Shown: one piece after another, positions 59,154 to 64,000 of the stretch
Layout of the letters: every line of letters begins with the position of its first letter
Numbering within the stretch: position 1 is the first letter of the stretch
Position numbers and translations under genes: made by a program
Assembly: GCF_005239095.1 (NCBI RefSeq)
Contig: NZ_SZUA01000001.1
Coordinates: 398,848-462,847 of the forward strand
Length of the DNA stretch: 64,000 nucleotides
Direction: 5' to 3'
Origin: Luteimonas gilva
GTDB taxonomy: Bacteria > Pseudomonadota > Gammaproteobacteria > Xanthomonadales > Xanthomonadaceae
The notes under the pieces: generated by a model
The model's input: the letters and a program-made list of their open reading frames with translations, nothing else
The model's database searches: none
Told to the model about the DNA's origin: nothing

Positions 59154-59262
59154 CGTAAGGCGGGCCTTGGCCCACCGGCTTCGATCGCCGGCGGAATGTT
59201 CGGTAGATGTGCTTGCGTGGGTCATGGCGAGCGTTTGCGGTGGGCCAAGGCCCACCCTACGG
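59154..59262. repeat. Inverted repeat, family C (GGGCCTTGGCCCACC type)
   Basis: CGTAAGGCGGGCCTTGGCCC with ACCG on the left and CGGTGGGCCAAGGCCC with ACCCTACGG on the right; each arm also holds its own palindrome GGGCCTTGGCCC or GGGCCAAGGCCC. It spans the gap between pgl and edd and overlaps the pgl stop codon. Confidence 0.88.
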
Positions 59263-60003
59263 ACACCAGTGGATTTGGAGCGTGGCGCCGGGCGTGGTGA
59301 AGGCTATCCGCACCGGCATGACGCTGGCGTCGTCGCTGTCGAGCGCGCGATCCAACAAGCGCCGCTTGGCGTCGCCGCGGACCAGCAGCAAGCGTTCGCG
59401 CGCTTTCGACAAACCGAGCGGCGTCAGGCTGATCCGCAACGGCCACGGGCCTGCGCCCGGACAGCCGCTGGCGTCGAAAGAGACGTAATCGGACTTGCTC
59501 GACAGCGCGCGCGGCAAATCGCGGGCCCCGGGGAATAGCGAAGCCGTGTGGCCGTCTTCGCCCATGCCCAATACGGCCGCCGTGGTCGCCTGGCGCGCGT
59601 GCGCGTTGGCGCTGGCGACGGCTTCGTCGAGCGTGCGGCCGAGCCGGGTCATCGGTTCGAAATGCGCGGCTTTGGCGTGGTTCTGCAGCAGGTTCTCGCG
59701 CACCAGGCGCGCGTTGCTGTCCGGGTCGTCCGGTTGCAGCCAACGCTCGTCGACCAGAGCCACGTCGATGTTGTCCCAATCGAGCGGCGCTTTCGACAGG
59801 GCACGGTAGACCGGCGCCGGCGTCGTGCCTCCGGAGAGCAGCAGGCGCGCGTGGCCGCGTTCGGCGAGATCGCGGCGCAGGCTGGCCGCCAGCATGACCG
59901 CGCAGCTCCAAGCCCAAGCGTCCGCGTCCGGATAGGCGTTGAACTTCACCCGGCCCGGCGAGGGCGGATCGTATTCGATCGGCGGCGGCGCGGAAGTGGG
60001 CAT
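59257..60003 (-). CDS. pgl: 6-phosphogluconolactonase
   Basis: 248 residues of the NagB/RpiA-related 6-phosphogluconolactonase family (DevB type). RLLLSGGTTPAPVYRAL, VDERWLQPDDPDSNARLVRENLL and LGMGEDGHTASLFPGA are the three signatures. It hydrolyses the lactone made by Zwf. The start overlaps the glk stop by TGATG at 60003. The C-terminus is trimmed by the repeat that follows, but the length is normal. Confidence 0.95.
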   Translation of the reverse strand: MPTSAPPPIEYDPPSPGRVKFNAYPDADAWAWSCAVMLAASLRRDLAERGHARLLLSGGTTPAPVYRALSKAPLDWDNIDVALVDERWLQPDDPDSNARLVRENLLQNHAKAAHFEPMTRLGRTLDEAVASANAHARQATTAAVLGMGEDGHTASLFPGARDLPRALSSKSDYVSFDASGCPGAGPWPLRISLTPLGLSKARERLLLVRGDAKRRLLDRALDSDDASVMPVRIAFTTPGATLQIHWCP

Positions 60004-61025
60004 CAGGCGTCCGACGGTGGCGCCGCGCGATGCTGCAAGGCCAGCGCGGCGGCGCCGAGCAATCCCGGTTGCGGATGCACGACGGCGAGCGTCGGCACGG
60101 CGGCCATGTTGGACGAAAAACGCCCTTTGTGCTCGAAGCGCTGGCGGAAACCGGAGTGCTGCAAAGCGGGCAACATCCTCGGCACCAGTCCGCCGGTGAG
60201 ATAGACGCCGTCCCAGGCGCCCGTGGTCAGCACCAGATCGCCCGCGATGGCGCCGAACACCGCGCAGAACACGTCGACGCTGCGCATGCTGATCGGATCG
60301 CCCTGCGCGGCGCGTTCGGTGATGTCCTTGGGCTTCATCGGGCCGGGATCGACGCCGGCGATCTCGCTGAGCGCGCGGTGGATGTTGACCAAGCCGGGCC
60401 CGCAGATGAGCCGTTCGTTCGAAACGCGTCCGAACTGCGCCGACAAGCGTTGCAGGATTTCGATTTCCTCCGGCGTGCCGGGCGGAAAGCTGACGTGGCC
60501 GCCTTCGGTCTCGATCGGATAGGCGCGGCCGTCGCGCACCATCAGCGCGCCGACGCCCAGGCCGGTGCCCGGACCGATCACGGCGTAATTGCGGTCGACG
60601 CGCGGATCGAAAGCCGCGGCGCGGGCGCCGCCGATGGCCACCAGCGCGTCGCCGCGCAGCAGCACGATCGCCATCGCCTGCGCGGCGAAATCGTTGATGA
60701 GTTGGAGATCGTCGAAGCCGAGCGCGGATTGCACCCGGCGCTTGGAAATCACCCAAGGGTGGTTGGTGATGCGCGCCTCGTCGCCGTCCACGCGGCCGGC
60801 GACCGCGAATACGCCGCGGCGGATGCCGCCGTCGTCGAGCGGCGTCGGCGCGATGGTGTCCAGATAATGCTGGGCGGCATCGCCGAGCGAAGGGAAATCG
60901 GCGACGGCGAATTCGCGCACGCTTTCGGCCAGCAGCGGATCCGCCGCATCGATGTCGGCCAGCGCGAAGCGCGCGTTGGTGCCGCCGATGTCGGCCAACA
61001 GCACGCGTTCGCCGGCGCCGCTCAT
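60003..61025 (-). CDS. glk: Glucokinase
   Basis: 340 residues of the bacterial glucokinase (ROK-independent, Glk) family. LLADIGGTNARFAL at 9-22 is the phosphate-binding motif; AVIGPGTGLGVGALM and ETEGGHVSFPPGTPEEIEIL follow, with INDFAAQA as the sugar site region. It phosphorylates glucose with ATP to glucose-6-phosphate, the substrate of the upstream zwf product. It overlaps zwf by ATGA and pgl by TGATG. No signal peptide, so it is cytoplasmic. Confidence 0.95.
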   Translation of the reverse strand: MSGAGERVLLADIGGTNARFALADIDAADPLLAESVREFAVADFPSLGDAAQHYLDTIAPTPLDDGGIRRGVFAVAGRVDGDEARITNHPWVISKRRVQSALGFDDLQLINDFAAQAMAIVLLRGDALVAIGGARAAAFDPRVDRNYAVIGPGTGLGVGALMVRDGRAYPIETEGGHVSFPPGTPEEIEILQRLSAQFGRVSNERLICGPGLVNIHRALSEIAGVDPGPMKPKDITERAAQGDPISMRSVDVFCAVFGAIAGDLVLTTGAWDGVYLTGGLVPRMLPALQHSGFRQRFEHKGRFSSNMAAVPTLAVVHPQPGLLGAAALALQHRAAPPSDA

Positions 61026-62452
61026 GAGGCTTTTTTCTTGTGGCCGTTGCCGAACAGCGTGGCGGGCAAGAAGTCCACGGCCGCCGGCGGGCCCCAGGAG
61101 CCGGCCGGGTAGGGCTGCACCGGCGTTTGCGCTTGGCGCCAGGCGTCGCTGATGCTGTCGATCCAGTGCCAGGCGGCTTCCACTTCGTCGTCGCGGACGA
61201 ACAAGGTTTGGTCGCCTTTCAGCGCATCGATCAGCAGGCGTTCGTAGGCGATGCGGCGTATGGGCGCGGGCGACATCGACAGATCCAGCGACATCGGCTG
61301 CAGTTCGGTCGCGCCCCATTCCGGCGCGGCCAGGCTGCCCATCAGGCCCAATTCGATGGTTTCTTCCGGCTGCAAGCGCATGCGCAGGCGATTGGAGCGC
61401 GCGCGCTCCTTGCTCGGCCGCTCGAACACCCAGTGCGAGACCGGTTTGAAGGAGACGACGACTTCGGTGGCGCGCGAAGGCATGCGCTTGCCGGTGACGA
61501 TCCGGAACGGCACGCCGGACCAGCGCCAGTTGTCGATGTGGGCGCGCAGGGCGACGAAGGTTTCCACTTCGCTGTCGTGCTTGAAGCCGCGCACCGCTTC
61601 GCCGTCGACCACGCCCGCCTCGTAGCGGCCGCGCACGCTGTGCTTGCCGACGTCGGCGGGGGTCATGGGCCGCAGCGAACGCAGCACTTTGCGCTTCTCG
61701 TCGCGGATGCTGTCGGCGTCCAGCGCCGAGGGCGGCTCCATCGCGATCAGCGCCAGCAGCTGCAGCATGTGGTTCTGGACCATGTCGCGCAGCGCGCCGT
61801 AGTTGGCGTAATAGCCTTCGCGGCCGTCGACGCCGGCGGTTTCGGCGACCAGGATGTCGACCGATTCGATCCAGCGGTTGTGCCACACCGCTTCCATCAA
61901 CGTATTGCCGAAGCGCAGCGCCAGCAGGTTCTGCACCGGCGCCTTGCCCAGGTAATGGTCGATGCGGAAGATCCGCGATTCGTCCAGCGCCGCCTTGAGC
62001 GTGGCGTTGATCTCGCGCGCCGAGGCCAGGTCGTGGCCGATCGGCTTTTCCAGGACCAGCCGGGATTCGCCTTCCAGCAAACCGGCGGCCTTCAAGCCGC
62101 GGGTGGCGGGCGCGAACAGATCGGGCGGCGTGGACAGATAGCTGACGCTGGGCCGGTCCGCGTATTGCGACAGCGTCGCGGCCATCGCCTCGGCGTCGTT
62201 GAGATCGAGCGCGTGGTAATGCGTGCGGCGGAGCAGGTCTTCCAGGGCCGTATCGTCGCGCGAATCGCCGTTGGCCAGGCGTTCGCGCAGCCAGGCCTGG
62301 AAGCCGCCGTCGTCGTAGTCGCTACGGCCGACGGCGACCACGCGGAAATCCGGCGGCAGCAGCCGGTCGCGCAGCAGGTGTTGCAGGGAAGGGAAGAGGT
62401 AGCGCTGCGAGAGGTCGCCGGTGGCGCCGAACAGCAACAGGGTGTCGTGCAT
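61022..62452 (-). CDS. zwf: Glucose-6-phosphate dehydrogenase
   Basis: 476 residues. The cofactor motif is FGATGDL (8-14), EKPIG at 135-139, and the catalytic RIDHYLGK at 163-170. It oxidises glucose-6-phosphate to the lactone, using NADP+ or NAD+. It follows the beta-glucosidase by 21 bp and is coupled to glk. In this operon it opens the Entner-Doudoroff route. Confidence 0.96.
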   Translation of the reverse strand: MHDTLLLFGATGDLSQRYLFPSLQHLLRDRLLPPDFRVVAVGRSDYDDGGFQAWLRERLANGDSRDDTALEDLLRRTHYHALDLNDAEAMAATLSQYADRPSVSYLSTPPDLFAPATRGLKAAGLLEGESRLVLEKPIGHDLASAREINATLKAALDESRIFRIDHYLGKAPVQNLLALRFGNTLMEAVWHNRWIESVDILVAETAGVDGREGYYANYGALRDMVQNHMLQLLALIAMEPPSALDADSIRDEKRKVLRSLRPMTPADVGKHSVRGRYEAGVVDGEAVRGFKHDSEVETFVALRAHIDNWRWSGVPFRIVTGKRMPSRATEVVVSFKPVSHWVFERPSKERARSNRLRMRLQPEETIELGLMGSLAAPEWGATELQPMSLDLSMSPAPIRRIAYERLLIDALKGDQTLFVRDDEVEAAWHWIDSISDAWRQAQTPVQPYPAGSWGPPAAVDFLPATLFGNGHKKKAS

Positions 62453-62473
62453 GGCGCGGTCTAGCGGACTCCG

Positions 62474-63847
62474 TCAGTAGGGGAGAGGGTCGGCCAACGC
62501 GCCGCCATTGCTGGCGATCACCTTGCTGTAGAAGCGCGCGCTGTCTTTCGGCGTCCTTTCCTGCGTGCCGTAGTTCACGTGCACGATGCCGAAGCGCTTG
62601 GAGTATCCCAGCGACCACTCCAGGTTGTCCAGCAGCGACCACACCATATAGCCGCGGATGTCGCAACCGGCGTCGATGGCGTCGCGGATCGCCGACAAAT
62701 GCTTCCGGAGGTAATCGATCCGGAGCGGATCGCGCACCCGGCCGCCTTCGGCTACCGGCGGGTCGAAGAACGCGGCGCCGTTCTCGGTGATGTAGGTCGG
62801 AATGTTGCCGTAGCGGCCCTTGGCCCAGACCAGAAGATCGGTCAGGCCTTGCGGGAAGACTTCCCAGCCGGTTTCGGTGTAAGTCCCGAGCGGTTGCTTG
62901 ACCGGCCCGGCGCGCAACGGGTAACTGTCGTTCGCCTGGGTGACGTTGCGCGTGTAGTAATTGATGCCGATGAAGTCCAGCTTTTGTCTGATCAGGTCAA
63001 AATCGGCGGCCGGCCAGTCAGGCCAAGCCTCGCCGAAGATCTCTTTCATTTCGTCCGGGTAACGGCCGAGGATCGCCGGATCCAAATACTGGCGATTCAT
63101 ATAGGCGTCGGCGCGGCGCACCGCGGCCTGGTCTTCGGGCGAATCCGATGCGGCGTACTTCGGCTCGATGTTCACCACCAGGCCGATCTCATGCTTGCCC
63201 TCGGCGCGATAGGCCTGCACCGCGGCGCCGTGCGCGCGCATCAGATTGTGCGAGGCGATCGGCGCTTCGAAGCGGCTGCGGTGGCCCGGCGCCAGCGCGC
63301 CGTGCAGATAGCCGCCGTCGGTGATCACCCAAGGCTCGTTGAGCGTGACCCACTTCTTCACCCGGCCGTCGAGCGCGCGGTACAGCGTGCGGCCATAGTC
63401 GGCGAACCACTCGGCGCAGTCGCGATTGAGCCAGCCGCCGCGGTCGTCCAGCGCCGCCGGCAAATCCCAGTGGTAGAGCGTGAGCAGTGGCTCGATGCCG
63501 TTCTTCAACAGCTCATCGACCAGGCGCGAGTAGAAGTCGAGGCCTTTCTGATTCACCCGGCCGGTGCCCTCGGGCAGGATCCGCGACCAGGACACGCTGA
63601 AGCGGTAGGCCTGCATGCCCAGTTCCTTCATCAGCGCCACGTCTTCCTTCCAACGGTGGTAGTGGTCGCAAGCCACGTCGCCCGTGTCGCCGTTCAAGGT
63701 CATGCCCGGCGTGTGGGCGAAGCGGGTCCAGATGCTGGGGCCGGCGCCGTCGGCCAGCGGATAGCCTTCGATCTGGTGGGCGGCGGTGGCCGACCCCCAC
63801 AAGAAGCCTTCGGGGAATTGTTTGGCGGCGGCAAGCGGTTGGCTCAT
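62474..63847 (-). CDS. GH1 beta-glucosidase
   Basis: 457 residues of glycoside hydrolase family 1. The acid/base Glu is E171 in TLNEPW, and the nucleophile is E355 in YITENGAAF. There is no signal peptide, so it acts on imported disaccharides in the cytoplasm and yields glucose. The start at 63847 has AAGGA seven bases before it. It heads an operon with zwf, glk, pgl, edd and eda, and carries the LacI-type operator 3 directly behind its promoter. A substrate such as sophorose, cellobiose or laminaribiose cannot be told apart from sequence alone. Confidence 0.94.
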   Translation of the reverse strand: MSQPLAAAKQFPEGFLWGSATAAHQIEGYPLADGAGPSIWTRFAHTPGMTLNGDTGDVACDHYHRWKEDVALMKELGMQAYRFSVSWSRILPEGTGRVNQKGLDFYSRLVDELLKNGIEPLLTLYHWDLPAALDDRGGWLNRDCAEWFADYGRTLYRALDGRVKKWVTLNEPWVITDGGYLHGALAPGHRSRFEAPIASHNLMRAHGAAVQAYRAEGKHEIGLVVNIEPKYAASDSPEDQAAVRRADAYMNRQYLDPAILGRYPDEMKEIFGEAWPDWPAADFDLIRQKLDFIGINYYTRNVTQANDSYPLRAGPVKQPLGTYTETGWEVFPQGLTDLLVWAKGRYGNIPTYITENGAAFFDPPVAEGGRVRDPLRIDYLRKHLSAIRDAIDAGCDIRGYMVWSLLDNLEWSLGYSKRFGIVHVNYGTQERTPKDSARFYSKVIASNGGALADPLPY

Positions 63848-63888
63848 CGCGTAGTCCTTGGCGGTGGGCAAGGGGCTCGGGGAGCCCG

Positions 63889-63902
63889 TGAAAACGATTA
63901 CA
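63889..63902. promoter_or_regulatory. LacI-type operator 3 (bgl-zwf-glk-pgl-edd-eda operon)
   Basis: On the minus strand it reads TGTAATCGTTTTCA, 12 of 14 matches to operator 1. It lies 4 bases after the -10 of the only good promoter in the region, at or just past the likely transcription start, which is a classic position for repression. Confidence 0.72.
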
Positions 63903-63906
63903 TGGC

Positions 63907-63935
63907 AGAATACCGCATGCGTCGGGCCAGTGTAA
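63907..63935 (-). promoter_or_regulatory. Promoter of the beta-glucosidase/Entner-Doudoroff operon
   Basis: On the minus strand, TTACAC (63935-63930) and TATTCT (63912-63907) with exactly 17 bp between them. The operator follows at once. It is the best sigma-70-like promoter seen before this operon, whose first start codon is at 63847. Confidence 0.6.
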
Positions 63936-64000
63936 TGGTGCGACCGCACAGAATCAGCGCGGGCCGGGCCCGCGTGCTCTAAGGTCCGTCCTTACCGGCA

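Noticed and set aside
1-64000. CRISPR array, rRNA operon, prophage or integrated plasmid
   Set aside because: No regularly spaced direct repeats, no rRNA-like stretch, no phage structural or integrase genes, and no att-like duplication next to the single tRNA were seen.

Overview
The window is high-GC DNA with very few gaps, many ATGA/TGATG-type start-stop overlaps and many dispersed imperfect palindromes. The gene content fits a Lysobacter-like member of the Xanthomonadaceae: a class III PHA synthase pair, a metX-type acyltransferase, DUF3247, Xanthomonad-type TonB receptors, and a complete ccmABCDEFGHI operon. That assignment is an inference from gene families and composition; no 16S gene is present.

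Layout. 1-7.8 kb: the end of a hybrid kinase, a NarL-type response regulator, then a polyhydroxybutyrate block (3-hydroxybutyrate dehydrogenase, oligomer hydrolase, phaE-phaC) around pssA, followed by DUF5329, PspC and a small putative metalloprotein. 7.8-12.5 kb: a candidate small RNA, secreted DUF3011 and EF-hand proteins, an NRDE protein behind a 22-bp perfect palindrome, a CDF transporter, and an ArsR/SRPBCC/GFA operon. 12.8-25.2 kb: accessory genes (two MFS exporters, DUF1428, DHFR-like, an ECF sigma factor with VOC and YCII partners, a HAF-repeat protein, an AraC/NmrA divergent pair, GFA, RidA) and one tRNA-Leu(CAA). 25.4-34.7 kb: DUF2214, a cysteine-dioxygenase-like protein, metX, and the full cytochrome c maturation operon. 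34.7-44.3 kb: DUF3293, an aminotransferase plus omega-amidase pair, an FAD oxidoreductase, DUF3247, rluB, scpB, scpA, yciI, bolA.

44.5-63.9 kb is the most coherent unit. A LacI regulator is followed by a TonB receptor, a glucoamylase-like (PF10091/GH144-type) lipoprotein, an ABC sugar importer (binding protein and two permeases, no ATPase) and a large carbohydrate-binding/six-hairpin glycosidase. Facing it is one operon carrying GH1 beta-glucosidase, zwf, glk, pgl, edd and eda, that is, from disaccharide to pyruvate by the Entner-Doudoroff route. Near-identical 14-bp LacI-type operators lie before lacI, before the TonB receptor, and just downstream of the -10 of the beta-glucosidase promoter. 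I therefore infer one regulon that runs from outer-membrane capture of a beta-glucan to central metabolism.

At least four families of inverted repeats (REP/BIME-like) occupy gene junctions across the window. In two places (ccmH and the large glycosidase) the repeat lies in frame inside what seems to be the signal-peptide N-region of a coding sequence. In a third it replaces the usual ribosome-binding region of a nitrilase-family gene.
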